Assembly: GCA_033065855.1 (NCBI GenBank)
Contig: JAVXUO010001363.1
Span: forward strand, 1-64,000
Origin: Escallonia rubra
Taxonomy: Eukaryota > Streptophyta > Magnoliopsida > Escalloniales > Escalloniaceae
Length of the DNA: 64,000 bases
Reading direction: 5' to 3'
Shown in pieces: positions 29,076 to 41,339 of the stretch. A program made the translations under genes and the position numbers. The notes beneath the pieces were generated by a model. The model was given only the letters and a program-made list of their open reading frames with translations. It did not search any database and was not told the DNA's origin. Within the stretch, counting starts at the first letter, position 1. The number at the start of each line of letters is the position of its first letter.

Positions 29076-29849
29076 TTCCTTTTTTTTTTTTTTTGGTGAA
29101 ATGTCCTTTATTTCATATGCAAATCTCTACTCTTTAGAATATTTCATCACATACAACGAATACAAATCTTGTACTAGTACATCTATCTAAGTAATGTTAG
29201 GCACTTATTTCACACCTCACATAACTGTTTATTTGTTGTATTATCCTTAATTTTTCTAGCTAAAGATGCAATTCTTGATCCACCCCTCTATCTGTGCAAT
29301 GATCATTCTTGTACTGCTGTTTTGTTGAATAAAAATCTTCTTATTCCTGGCCTCCCAAATGCAGTACACTATAACTGTTAGTGCCAATTTACTCAGCCTG
29401 CTTCTCATACTTTTCCCTCTAAACCGCATGCCTGCTAGAAAAAAGCATCCCATGAATCTAGGTCCCTTCCACATGTAATTCAGTTTGTCACATTCCTCCA
29501 TACTTATTTGGAAATAGAACATTGCGTAAAAAGGTGGTCAATATTCTCTTGGTGTAGCTGGCAGAATACACATGTGTCCTCCATAATTACATTCCAAGTT
29601 TTAAGCCTCTATTTGGTTATCATTTTTTTCTTGCATACTAGCCATAGGATAAATGTACATTTAGGTATATGTTCCACCAAGGTACTTTCTGTCCTCTACT
29701 TCTCATAGCATTCCAAGCAGAGTGCACTGTGAAATTTCCATGTGAGGTAATTGTCGAGTATGGTTGATCACTTTGCATGATATCAGGGATTGGAGTTTGC
29801 TCGATTTTGGCTGTTAGATCCATCCCTTAGTGCCAGAGATCTTGGAGGC
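29076..29849 (-). mobile_element. 5'-truncated LINE (L1-like) with poly(A) and target-site duplication
   Basis: The minus strand encodes the C-terminal end of a plant LINE ORF2. 29823-29638 carries a zinc-binding RVT-associated block (HGNFTVHSAWNAMRSRG then KVPWWNIY). 29522-29256 carries the final block (SKLALTVIVYCIWEARNKKI). The frames are offset by a mutation. The 3' end is a poly(A) seen as T-run 29080-29094 on the plus strand. The element is flanked by a perfect 14-bp duplication. Only about 0.77 kb remains, typical of 5' truncation by incomplete reverse transcription. Dead on arrival. Confidence 0.85.
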
Positions 29850-29863
29850 CACTTATGTTGAAT
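29850..29863. repeat. LINE target-site duplication, copy 2
   Basis: CACTTATGTTGAAT, identical to 29062-29075. It marks the truncated 5' boundary of the LINE. Confidence 0.9.
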
Positions 29864-31540
29864 ATCATTGTAGTTTTTCTCGTATCTTTTTGTCAAATTT
29901 TCACCTTATGCAGTATTGCAACACATACAAGCTACATTTGCTTCCTTTTCATTTTAAGCAACAAAAGAAGTACATGAAAGTGCTTCATCTAAAGAGCAGG
30001 CTTTTTGTCGAGGCACAGTGAGTTATGCCAAGTGGTAGCATCAATACAGGGGGCCAAATATGGGGGCCTCCAAGTCCTGTACCTTTTATACTTTTAGCCT
30101 TGTTGAAGGTGTATATGTGCCTTTCGGCTATGAAGGGAATCAAGCATGAGTTGGTTTTAGGCACAAACGTTTCTTTGCCTAGAAGAAAAAAAAAAAGAAA
30201 CAAGCATTGCCATTATAGTGGCCACAGCCTCCACAAACTGACCAGGGAGGCATTGCTCTGCTTTTCCATCTTTTGCATTTTTGGGCAAGAGAAGAGGATA
30301 TAGGGCACTTTTTAGGGTATGGTGATCTTAGAGAAAGACTTAACTACGGAAACAAGCACAGATGCCCATTGCAGTTTTAGGCAATGCCACCTTAAACAAG
30401 TTCATAATGTCAACCAAACTTTTTAAAGCTTCTCCATCATCTTTCTCATGTTCCTACTTTTTTGCTTCATTTTGCTGAATTCTATGGTGAATCAGCCCTA
30501 CCACCTCGATCAGCCAATGGGGCGGCTAGTTAAGTTGATTAGCACTTTGCCAAAGTCATTTTTATATGGCGTGTAGAATGCGAGTATTAAAGGAAATGGA
30601 TAAGCAGATATGTGACACGTGACACTTTATCACCCGGCACTAGCCAAATATAAAGATCAGAAGTTCTTGTTCTGTGACATGTGGCTCGTGATTTTTCGAT
30701 TCCGAATTACCAATGATGTGCTTGATAGTGATTGCTCTTGATTGATGTATCTACAACAAGAGCCATTTTTAGCTGATTATTTATGAAAGAGTAACATAAA
30801 CAATGGTTGATTGCATTATTTACCTCGTCCCCAAATACTTGCTAATTTAGGATACATATACATGCAAGGAATTGACATAGTTATGTATAAGAAAGCTCAA
30901 AGACCTAGTCTCTTGAAAACTACAAAAAGGGTTGTACGATATAATGCAAGATTATCATCTGAAACAGTATAATTGATAATTGAGATATCTAAAAATTGAA
31001 ACCTATTTCTTATAAATTTAGTCAGCCACATCTGGTGTAGTTGGAACAATATTCATGGGGCGGGCACCTCAATAAACACATAATGCCAATGATTTGGCTA
31101 GAACGGAAACAATGAGAGGAGAGAGAAAGAGATGGACCCTTCAATTACTACGATTCTACTAGCTAGATAAAAGAAATGGATGAGGGAGAAAGAGACGGAG
31201 ACACGCCGAACCAGAAACAAATGATCATGTACACTTGCAAGGGGTCTATGGTACATGTCCTACTTGGTACACCTAGATAAGGTCCTATATTGTTCCAGCC
31301 TTACATTATATTATAGATAAATTTGAGGTGTTCATATGATGTCAAGATGCTGCATTGTGAAGTTGCTTCCTTAAGTCCTGATCTAGGATTTGAATCTAAC
31401 AACATACCCTTTATTTTTTCCTGGTAGGACAAATTTTCTGTTTAGCTACTGAGCTTTCACAGTGAGAAGAGTACACTGTGCACCACAATGATTTTGGAAG
31501 GAGAGATGTTGTCCTTTTTTCAAATTTCACCGGCTTTATG
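29864..31540. other. intergenic sequence, no recognisable gene
   Basis: Only short ORFs without motifs. I see no TIR, LTR or RNA signature that I can support. Confidence 0.5.
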
Positions 31541-31547
31541 CAGTTTA

Positions 31548-32590
31548 TCAGTGTTGAATGAATGTTCTAACAACATAGTTAGTTGAAAAGGCAATGCAAA
31601 AACTTGAGATTTTTCTTTTAATAATATACTCCCACACATATTTAGAAAAACCATCACCAAAAATTATCATGTACTTCTTGCCTCCTAGGGATCTCTTTTT
31701 CCCCTTGGCAACCACGTCTGACTGTACCAGCTCAAGCGACATTTTCACTTGAGACTTTGATTCAGTAAATGGCAATTGGTGTGCCTTTCCATACAATGTC
31801 AGATCAAACTTCTAGTTGAGGAAGTCCGCTAACCAGTTGTCTTTGGATCATTCCTTTGAGATTCTTGAAGCCGACATGAGCTAGTCTTGCATGCCATGGA
31901 TCAGTTGTTCCATTCAATCTTGTTCTGTCAATATAAGTTTAGTGGGTTGTCATGACACAGAGAGATTCCGATCTCCTTCCTCGCATGTAAGGTTCACTTA
32001 AAATTTGCACTCTTTCATATACTTCACATCATCACGTCCAAAGATAACATAACCTCCAGATTTAGTTAGTTGAGACATTGAGAGAAGATTTTCTTCATAG
32101 CAGGGACATGATATATATTCTTGAGCCAACTGATCTTCAAGCCTTGACATTGGTGAACAGGTTCACTTGACCATGATTCTTTTTCCCCTGTAATTAGTCT
32201 TTCTATCAACTTGCCTTCATTATCTGTCATGTGGTTTGAGCATCCAACGTCGTTGATCCATTCTTTGGAGTTGTTTGAACTCTTCTGTTTACTTCCTTCT
32301 GCCAAACTGGTAGAGACCTCTTCATCAACCACAGTGAAACCAACATATTGCTGAGTTTCATGAAATACAAACTCCTCCCATTCATGATCTTCATATCTGT
32401 ATTCGAAAAATTGGTCTTCGACATGGATATAAATGCTCCCCATTCTTCTTCACTGCCATCATTAGAATTGTTAGAAATATAAGTGTTACCAACAACAGTA
32501 TTACCTTCCTCAGATGTCGGCTTTGACAAGCGACAATCTTTAGTACAGTCGATAGATATTAGTTTACGTTCTATGATCATTCAGACTCAT
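31548..32590 (-). pseudogene. Ty1/copia pol relic (protease to integrase N terminus)
   Basis: In minus-strand order, 32443-32066 carries the retropepsin block DVGCSNHMTDNEGKL (active-site D-S-G altered to D-V-G) and IYHVPAMKKIFSQ. After a broken GAG-pre-integrase region, 31796-31548 carries YGKAHQLPFTESKSQ, LELVQSDVV and KKYMIIFGDGFSKYVW, the start of a copia integrase core. No RT, RNase H or LTR is visible on either side. The relic is a truncated, multiply interrupted piece of about 1 kb. Confidence 0.75.
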
Positions 32591-32719
32591 TGGCTTTTTT
32601 TTTTACCTTTATATGTACTATGTCTTCAAAGGCATTTTATTTTGCAATATGGATATGCATGAACAAGACATGTCATTGTATAATGTAAGGTATGTTCGTT
32701 GATAATTTTATATATGCAG

Positions 32720-35289
32720 CTGCTACATGGGAAGCATGAAGGAGTTATATTGCTAATGCGCGCCACTGGGGGTGGTGATCGATGCAAAGTTGCTGGTCGT
32801 AATGTGGTACAGGGAGGAAACAACCAATTACTATTTGTGGATGAAACCTCTTTGTATGATCAGTTCGTAGCCGAGGCCTGTGAAGTGTGTACGTTCTATT
32901 GATTCACGTGATAAGTCCTTCGTGTTTTGCACAAAAGAAGAGATGGGACAATTGATGTCGCTGCAAAACCAGCGTGCTCTGACTCTTATGTTGCGTTTAC
33001 ATTCTGGAACCAAAGCTCATGTTTTCATCACCGATGTGGTGACTCAAGCAGGACATTTAGCCAACACAACGTATTGACTTTAATGCTGGCTTATCTTTTT
33101 GCTTTTCTTGTGTGATTGATGTGACCGTTGACATGTAAATTCTTGTTTGTAGGGTGTCAAATCATCACACAATACCTCAGCCTGCTGTCCACTATGCGGG
33201 TGACAACGCTCATCTTCCTGAACCTGGTGATAATGCTCAACTTCCCAGCATGCTTGTCAATAGTCCATTGAAACACGTTTCAGCCTCTCTGATACAAGAA
33301 GTTCTTGTTATCAATAGCAAAATGGAACCAAGTCTAGCCCCCTCCAAATATGATCACGCTGTTATCGATAGTGCAATGAAACTAACCTCAGCCTGCTTCG
33401 AACATGTCTCTCTTGTATATGATCTGCCCAAAAATTAGGTCATAGATGCTATAATTATTGCTTTGAATGTTGACGATGTGCATTTTTAGAACGACAGCAT
33501 ATTTGAAGATAGAAAAGCATTTCAGCGTTGTTTGTACTTCCTTACGCTCAACAAGAAGTTTAAGTGCATGTAGAAGGACGACAACAAGGGTTACCTAAGG
33601 GCAATATGAAGCATTAAGGGATGTCCATGGTATCTGACTGCCAGGTGGGACGGGGAATCAACGTACGTTAGAGTAATAACCTACACGGCGACTCACTCAC
33701 ACAACATGGGTGATGATGCCAGTTACGTTCCCATTATGAAGGCAAAGTATCTTGGGGAGAAGTTTGAAAGGAAGATTGTTGAGACCCCTGATTTTAGCCC
33801 TAACAAGATACGAACCATCTTTCACGAAGATCACAAGGTTCGTACGTCTTACAATCAGGTTTGGAGCGTCGAAGAGTGGGCAAAGGCTAGCATTGAGGGT
33901 GGTGTTCCAACCCAAGGTTATGCATATGTTCCATGGTTATGTGAATGCCTAACTACTGTAATTTTTGAAACACGTGCAACGTACCAGACAACAACTGAAG
34001 ACAATCACCGGTTTAATCAATTGTTCGTAGCTTATGGTACGTCCATTACCGGTTTCCATAGTGCACGCAGGACCCTGATTATCATGGACTCCTATTTTTT
34101 TAAGAACTTCTATAAGGGTTATGTTTTCTCTGCTTGTGCTTTGGACTCGAAAAATAGGTTGTATCCATTGGCATATTCCATAGCCTCCGCTGAGAATGAT
34201 GTTGATTGGGAGTGGTTTCTGAGTGAGCTGCGAGAAGTGCTGGACAAGGATACCAATTTAATGTTTGTGACAGATAGGAACAAGAGTCTAGTCGATGGCA
34301 TCGAGTAGGCCTGACCGTAATTCTCATCGTCTTCATCACCTAAACGAAAACTTTCGTTAATATTTGGTGAAGAATCATGGGTGGAAGATGAAGAAATGCA
34401 ATACTGCATTGGAGCTACCAGACAAACTTGGGAGAGCTCATGATCATAGGCTATTTATGCACCATTATGGTGAGATGTGCAAGTTAGACAAAAACTTTTC
34501 CCTTTGGCTGGAGCCGAACAAGCCACGACACTGGCTAATGCTTATTTTCCACTAAAGAGATGGGACTGTTTATCCTTAAATCCAGCTAAATCGTATAATG
34601 CATGGCTTGGTAAGCATCACCTTCGGGAACTAAATATTCATCGTTTCATCAAAGAGCATGTTCTGACTCTAACAACTTTTTTGGCCGCAAAAATTGAAAC
34701 CATTTCGAAGCGGCGTGCAGCTGTTGGTCCCCGAATTGAAGAAAAGATTAAAAAATTTAAGAGCAAACCATTGTCCCTTAGCAGCAGGTGTATGTTCAAC
34801 CAAACCTTCACGGTCTTTGATAGCAAAAATAACAACTATGTTGTTGATCTGTCACAGCGATATTGTAGTTGCCATGAGATAGACTATTCAAGAATTCCTT
34901 GTCCGCATGCCATGAAAGTCCTTCCCAAGTATGGGATAAATGTTTACGACCTTGTTGATCGCGTCTTCTTGGTGGACCAGCAAAAGCTTTTGTTCAAGCA
35001 TCAAATTCCTCTGGTTCTAAAATCCGATGAGCCGACATTTGACCAAATCCAATTAGATGTCAAGGAAGATTCTAGAAATGGCTTTTTCAAGGGCCTCTTC
35101 CTCGTGCAGCCACCAAGGACCAAGCGGCCAGTTGGTCACCCGTGCACTGCTCGAATAGAGTCGCAATTTCAAGGTAATATGATTTCCCGTTGCTCATGCC
35201 GCAATCAATCGGGTCATAATCGTTTGAGTTACAAGAATGCAATAAATAAAGTGGCAACCACCTATATCACAAACAATCAAGACCTTTAA
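32720..35289 (+). pseudogene. MURA/MuDR-type MULE transposase pseudogene
   Basis: The order fits MURA-like transposases. An N-terminal PB1-like region comes first (about 32720-33070, with GGNNQLLFVDETSLYDQF). A spacer follows, then the MuDR DNA-binding block (about 33490-33700, DRKAFQRCLYFLTLNKKF then CPWYLTARWDG then THSHN) with two in-frame TAG/TGA stops. The transposase core is 33706-34308: FVAYGTSITGFHSARRT, IIMDSYFFKN at the first acidic position, YSIASAENDVDWEWF, and FVTDRNKSLVDGIE. The frame then breaks. 34477-35289 resumes with AYFPLKRWD and a SWIM finger CSCHEIDYSRIPCPHAM, then a basic tail with a C-x-C...GHNR knuckle-like motif. Stops and frameshifts make it inactive. It belongs to a different branch from the 16655 transposase. 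I found no TIRs around it. Confidence 0.8.
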
Positions 35290-37879
35290 CTGATGCGTAT
35301 CTTTATTTGCTGAGGAAAACTCTTGACTGACTATAGTTTTATGCACTAAACTTACATTGTGATGCGTTGAATTGACACATTGACTCAAACACGCACCATT
35401 TTAGAATCCTACCATTTTGTTGTCCTGCTCGCGTCACTAGATTGCATATTGATTTTCATTTCTTCAACAGTCCTGAATTTTAATCTTGGCTTGCTCCTTA
35501 TATCAACCTGTTCATATCAGTGTCTACTTGTGTAGTTAAGTAATCATGCCAATTTATGCCTCGAAAGTGTCAGTCAGTTTTGCAAAGATGTTATGCTTTA
35601 GCCTATAGAGGCACCTCTGTCCCCAGCATTCGGGGGCTCTCACAAATTGAACATTTGTTGAAAAATGAAAATACTACCCAGAATTAGTACAAAGGACAAG
35701 TATGTTGTCAAGATCATGGTGAAAGGCATAAGCTGCATGCAAATCATGTCTTTTGATTCATATGTTATTATTATTTGTATTTCAGTCAACATTTACGTTA
35801 GACTTGTCTAGAAGAGAAAATTAACTATCATTAGTTTATATAATTGATATTAAATTCTTCGTGGCTTCACGCTTACGAAACAAGAGTCCTTTTCTCAATA
35901 TTGTTATGAGGTCCCTTGAATGAGGTTAGTTGTCGCTGGCAAGAGTTTGTAAGTTACAGAGCCTTGGAGGAATTTCATTTTATATTTTTGGTAATATTAT
36001 GGATTTCTTGGTATAGTATTAGGATTTAGTGAGACAAATGAGGCACTACTGGGGGCAGGATGGGTGCCATCTGCCAAGGACAAAATGTTAAACTTGTTAG
36101 CCTTTCTAAGATTAGGACCTATAGGCAAAATGAACCCATGCCAGCCCTCCTCTCTTTCATCCACTTGCTCTTGATCGAAGAACGGGGCACTGAAGTTTGG
36201 CTTGGAAAATAGGCAGTAAGCATGTTCGATGTTGGCTCTATTGTGTCAAACCATGTCACAGTAGTTGGGCAATTCAGTTCTTTGCTGGAGCATTTGGCCG
36301 TTGAAAATTCCCAAAGGCCTTGTGCTTTTGATGTTGTGACCCCAATCCACAACAGATTGCAAGTGAGCAAGTGAGCAGGCTAACCCAAGTGGAGAGACTT
36401 TAAGAACCTTATATTTTAGCTACAAAAACCTCGTTAAACGGGTGAGCCCAGATAATTTAGTCTTAGGTTCAAAGACTTCCCACATGCTTAGATGACTTAT
36501 GCCAAAAAATACAAGAGCTAATTGGATGGTACAAGTACCATAATCCGTTGGCATTGTACACTGGAATGTATACCAAATGAATTGTGGAAGTCTAGCCAGA
36601 TTATGAACTGACTTGATTGACCATGACTCAACCACATGAATCGATATGGAGTCAAATCTGGATAAGAACAGTAATAAGTGAGGAGGGGAAGGCAGGGGTA
36701 TACTTTGAATCATTTACTCGAAGTAAATTTAAAATTGCAATATTAACTGGGGAGGGGTTTTGGTGTAGCTATACATTGGAAGACATGAGAATGAATTTTA
36801 GTTATAATGCAAGGGATTAGGGACAAACATATTAGGTATCATACCTGCAAGGTGGGCCAGTGTAGTTTTGACTTTTGAGCCAAACTGTGGGCACTAGTAC
36901 GTGCCTTTTTCTAATTTTTCCTTGTTTTCAAGTCCTTTTAATTTTCGTAGTATGTGACGTTATTATTGACTAGCTATTTTCTAAGCTTGTTGTGTGTGCA
37001 TGTGCTCTCATTATGAATGATCCATGTGATCATCCTTCCTTATTCAAGCTTCCATTCTTCACAAATGGCAGCCATGGATTGTAAATATCGATGTAAATCT
37101 GGAACATTTTTTGAAGCTGACCTAATTTTATAGCTGCACACTGAAGGGGTAGAAAAGAGCTCTTCAACCGAACTAGAAGCATGGCAACAATAGCAGGCTG
37201 ACTCTGTAATAGACTATAGTAGATTGGACTCTATTTCACAGTATAACATTTAATGTTGCCCTAAACCTGGATTCGGCGTTTACAGACTAGTTATGGTGTA
37301 CAGATTGCACCTCTTTTGCTACTTTTAAACTTATTCAATATGGTTGTGTTACTATGGTTGTTATTATGATGTGCATTGAGTGACCAAGTCCCCAGCTTTG
37401 TTATGAGTTGCAATCCTCTACTACACGGGGTAACAACTTGGACCTATTTCAGTGCTATTTTTTGTAGCTACAATTGTATGATACTACGAAATGATGTGTA
37501 TATATCATATTATCAGCAGAAGTTAATCGTGCTAGCAAAGATTCTGCATTACAGTCATTTAACATGCAATACAGATGTTGCAAATATGTCCCCCTTCTTA
37601 AAAGAGCTTCAATGAAGGATGAAGTTTTGTTAGGCAGATTTTATGCTGTGTGTAAATTTTGACTCTCTAGTGCCTTGAGACTGCTCAACATCAATTACAG
37701 CATGTGAGCGGTACCTGTACTTGTTTTTTCCTTAGGCTTTTAAATGGGTTCTTAGTTGCGATTCTCACATGAAATGTTTTGTCTGCTAGCTTGTTGAGCG
37801 GTGCCATGATGCTGAGAAGTGATATGTCAATGTCAATAAGTGAGTTGGGTGCAGACACAAGTCATTTCCATAAAGTATG
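35290..37879. other. intergenic sequence, no recognisable gene
   Basis: Short ORFs only, with no homology that I recognise. A cluster of minus-strand frames at 36119-36713 shows no domain. Confidence 0.45.
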
Positions 37880-38225
37880 AGTTGCGTGCAATAGTCATGA
37901 AAGTTGTACTATGAAGGGCAGGCAGCACTCGATCAGTGTTCTATTAGATTCCACAAAGATATGGTTTTCTTTCTAGCTTCTTGGTGGCCTAACTAGTTTC
38001 AATGGTACAATCATGGTCTGTAATTGTGCAAGTGACTGGATATTACGAATCTTGTCAGGATGTGTTAATATTCGTCCATGTGTTATTATATTTTGGCACT
38101 CCCCTCCTCTAGAGATTGTGTATTATTGAACAACATTCTTTGGGGTCAGACAACACTCACCTAGATTTGGCTACATTACACAAAGACATGGGTTGTGTTT
38201 GTAGAGTTTTTCCCTTAAATAATAT
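37880..38225 (+). repeat. diverged copy of the dispersed 300-bp-class repeat
   Basis: Shares with 41400-42220 the ordered words CAAAGATATGG, TTCTAGCTTCTTG, GGCCTAA, CAATGGTACAAT, CTTGTCAGGATGTGTTAATA, TTCGTCCATG, TTGGGGTCAGACAACACTC and ACACAAAGACATGG. The orientation is the same. It lies about 3.2 kb upstream of the main array. Confidence 0.7.
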
Positions 38226-38259
38226 TGTATTAGCTATCTACTTCTTTTTTAAACTTCTT

Positions 38260-38790
38260 TATCCGCATACCACACTTTTAGACGTCGCGATTTAGAACCA
38301 CGATGTTATAGAATAAAACTTGATCCCAAAATTATATCTTATTTTATTTGTCTAATTTAAACAGAATTGTATGAACACTTGGAAAGAAAAAGAGAGCAAG
38401 GTTGGGAAATAGAGATCGCAAACAAAACCACATCTTCTTACAAAATCGTGATTTGTAACCACTTCTATAAAGGTTGAATAATATCACTCGCCTTCGAGGG
38501 CCACGTTTTCAATAGAAATCGTTGTTGTTCTTATAAGCGTTTTCTATTTAAGTCGTGGTTTCTAACCACGACTGCAATTAAAGTGAAAGCCAAAGTCAAA
38601 TAATATCAATCGCTTCGATAACAATGTTTTCAATAGAGATCGTTGTACTTGCAAACGTTAGGCAACTGAAGCCATTGTTACAGCCCACACTTTGTGTGGG
38701 AATTGCTATTGCTTACGTGTTCAAGTCGTGGTTCTTAAACACATTTTCAAGGCAAATCGTGTTTCCTAAAAAGAAAATATTCTTTTCACA
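38260..38790. repeat. palindrome-rich repeat with GTGGTT...AACCAC motifs
   Basis: Several imperfect palindromes (GTCGTGGTTTCTAACCACGA and variants near 38290, 38450, 38555 and 38735), plus two diverged copies of a block containing AATATCACTCGCCTTCGA and TTTTCAATAGAAATCGTTGT. The pattern resembles subterminal repeats of a DNA transposon, but no termini were found. Confidence 0.45.
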
Positions 38791-39199
38791 TATTCAGTGA
38801 TTGCTAGCAAAAGTTTATAGGCATGTATGGAATTTTCACCAACCCGACAATTTGATTCTCTTTAAAAATGGTCATGGCTTAAATGGACATGCACTGCAAG
38901 GGTTGAATATTTCAGAGCCAAGTTACTGGTAAAGGTGGTGATAAAATTAGGATTTGACACTAAAGAAAATACAGGTCGATTGTTGGCTGCAATCATGTAG
39001 ATGGTATAGTGTGTAGACACACTTGGTAATTAGTCATGTTGTATTAATCACGTGCATTGTTGACCACTAATCATTTGTAGTCATCTTCATTAGAATATAA
39101 CGTACTATACCATAGAGATTTTTAAAGTAAATTAAAGAGAAGCAGCATGTTGACATGACCACGCTGATAAACGGGTTATAGTCTCGACACTAACCATTT

Positions 39200-39720
39200 T
39201 CAGTCATCTTCATCGGATATTGGAGCATCAGAAATAGATCCAGGTTCAAAGCTCATGTTCCGGTATAATTGTGCTTCATTGTTGTTGCCATCTGCATAGC
39301 TTTCAAGCGCCATACGATGCAAGTTATGCCTACTTTGATGAACTCTCATTTTATTATTTACTTCAAGTATGCGATGTAGTGCCTGTTCAAGCTCCATATG
39401 TGTATTCCGAGGCATTTTGATTGCCTTTTGCCGAATGACGGGTATATTCATGCGTCATGAATCAGCTACGAGGATCTCACATTCCTTCAACCGATAAGAC
39501 CATTCTACATGTAATGTACTAACATAGGGTCCTGAGTAACGCAAACTTGGACGCAAAGAATAGTGAAATTCATCTTTGCCCGCCCAGTAACGACCCATTG
39601 CTTCAAAAATGTCTTGTGGAGTATATGACATTTCCAAGATTCTTGTGCAACAAGGATCGTACCACTCTGTGCCCTTTGCCCTTCATCCACTACACATACT
39701 TATATAAGGGTGGATAACGG
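39200..39720 (-). CDS. unrecognised small gene, left member of a head-to-head pair
   Basis: I do not recognise the family. Two minus-strand frames follow one another: 39690/39637-39455 (MGRYWAGKDEFHYSLRPS, then HVEWSYRLKECEILV) and 39451-39200 (ALHRILEVNNKMRVHQSRH, ending DAPISDEDD). They are separated by a stop, so there is either an intron or decay. The same blocks occur, diverged, in the plus-strand ORF at 40654-41088. The two start about 1 kb apart and point away from each other. Basic and helix-prone with an acidic C terminus; possibly part of an uncharacterised element or a duplicated host gene. Confidence 0.35.
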
Positions 39721-40653
39721 CCCACTTTAATAAATGCTACAGGTTCAATTATATGAGATGTGACAAATCGCTATAAGTTTGTTTAAAGTAATTGATGAAA
39801 AGCCTCTACAGATGTATTAGTTGTTGAAAAGATAATAGCTCATTACGAGCTTCATCCTTCCTTGAACCGTAATTCCATGGTGAAGGACAATTCAGTGTAA
39901 ACAATTTATAGCTATAGCAAAATCAACGTGCAGTTGATGGTCGTCAGATTGATATGACGTGTTAATTTGGAAGTATAGTTTGTATTTTCAGTGGTTTAGG
40001 ACATGCCAAGCGTATGATGTTACAGCAAAATTGTAGATTAAATTGGCAGATTCAAAATAAAAGCTTCTGACTGGCGAAGAACTCTATCGCTAGCTTTATA
40101 CTTGTGTAGCTAAAATAATGAACCATATGATCAGTAGTTCACTATACGCGAAAGTGCGTGAATGATATAATGCTTCACTGAAAAAGGATTAGACTAGCCG
40201 TGACAGAGGTTATTGGTAACCAGATACTAATACTGTCGGGATAGATCAGGCACGTGTCTATTTTCTTCACAACAATTTCAGACACCATTTGTAGTGTGTG
40301 AAGTTTCAGCAGGTGGCCTCCTAATTAAATTGGTCGACTGAGCACAGATTTCTGATCGACGAACAACTCTCTTATAGCCTTGAACCATTGCAGCTAATAT
40401 ATGTGGGGGAATAATGATATATTTTTCACTTTGGACAAAAGCACATGGTTGATGTATCATTTCGATGGAAAAGCCTTGGACAACTAATAAATAAGAGTGT
40501 CAGTGACCAATGACTTGTGTCTGATCACTCACTTGTCTTGTTTCTACGATGGGCATACTCTTTTCTGATTCTCAAACCAAAACTATTTTGTATGTGTGTG
40601 TGCTTGGTTATACATGTTAGTCATGCTCATCGCGTAAGATATGCCTAAGTTGT

Positions 40654-41088
40654 ATGGCAGGAGTTCTTGGTAGTTCTAATTATCGGCGATGTGAGAAAGT
40701 GTGGTTGTTGTGTGAAAGAAACGACGACTACAAACAAGTGAAGTACACGGATCCTAGAAAGTATTATGTTGGTTTACGAAGAGAATGGGCATATCGAGTA
40801 AAGGAATCAGAAGCACTACACCAAGATCTCATTGCGCTGAGATCACCCGTGCTGCATCGTCGTTCACTTAGCATGTTGCGGCCTAATGTTGCCCAGTGTA
40901 AGAAAGCTGTGAGGCGAATTTGTATTAAGAATAACCGGATGTTGCTACGTAGAAAACGATTGTACATGCTTCAGCTTGCCGAAGAAATGACACAGGCTAG
41001 TGGGAGGCACCTCAGTTCTAACGAGAGAAACAATATTTTAACTAATGACCAGTACTTATCTTATGAATATATGTCAAATGAAGAGTGA
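40654..41088 (+). CDS. unrecognised 144-aa ORF, right member of a head-to-head pair
   Basis: No family recognised. The ORF contains YYVGLRREWAYRVKESEAL and KKAVRRICIKNNRMLLRRK, then an acidic end (YEYMSNEE). These match the order and spacing of blocks in the minus-strand ORFs at 39720-39200 (HVEWSYRLKECEILV; ALHRILEVNNKMRVHQSRH; ISDEDD). An acceptor-like TATGGCAG directly overlaps the ATG, so this could be a downstream exon. The pair sits between copies of the 300-bp-class repeat. Confidence 0.4.
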   Translation: MAGVLGSSNYRRCEKVWLLCERNDDYKQVKYTDPRKYYVGLRREWAYRVKESEALHQDLIALRSPVLHRRSLSMLRPNVAQCKKAVRRICIKNNRMLLRRKRLYMLQLAEEMTQASGRHLSSNERNNILTNDQYLSYEYMSNEE

Positions 41089-41339
41089 TATATACCTCTT
41101 CCCACTATGTGTTAGGACATTATTCCGACTATCAGATATGGACGTGTCATTGTAATAAGCGAACCTCGCCCCTACATTTGTCTGTTAATTTAATGCATTT
41201 GCTCATGTACTACTCTTGTGGTACACATAGGATTACCGTCATTACTAGGATCTGTTATAGCACCTCTATAGCTTCTAATCCATTCAAAACCTTATAAAGC
41301 TTACGTCTAGCTCAGTACTGTGCTCCCCAATATCCAAAT

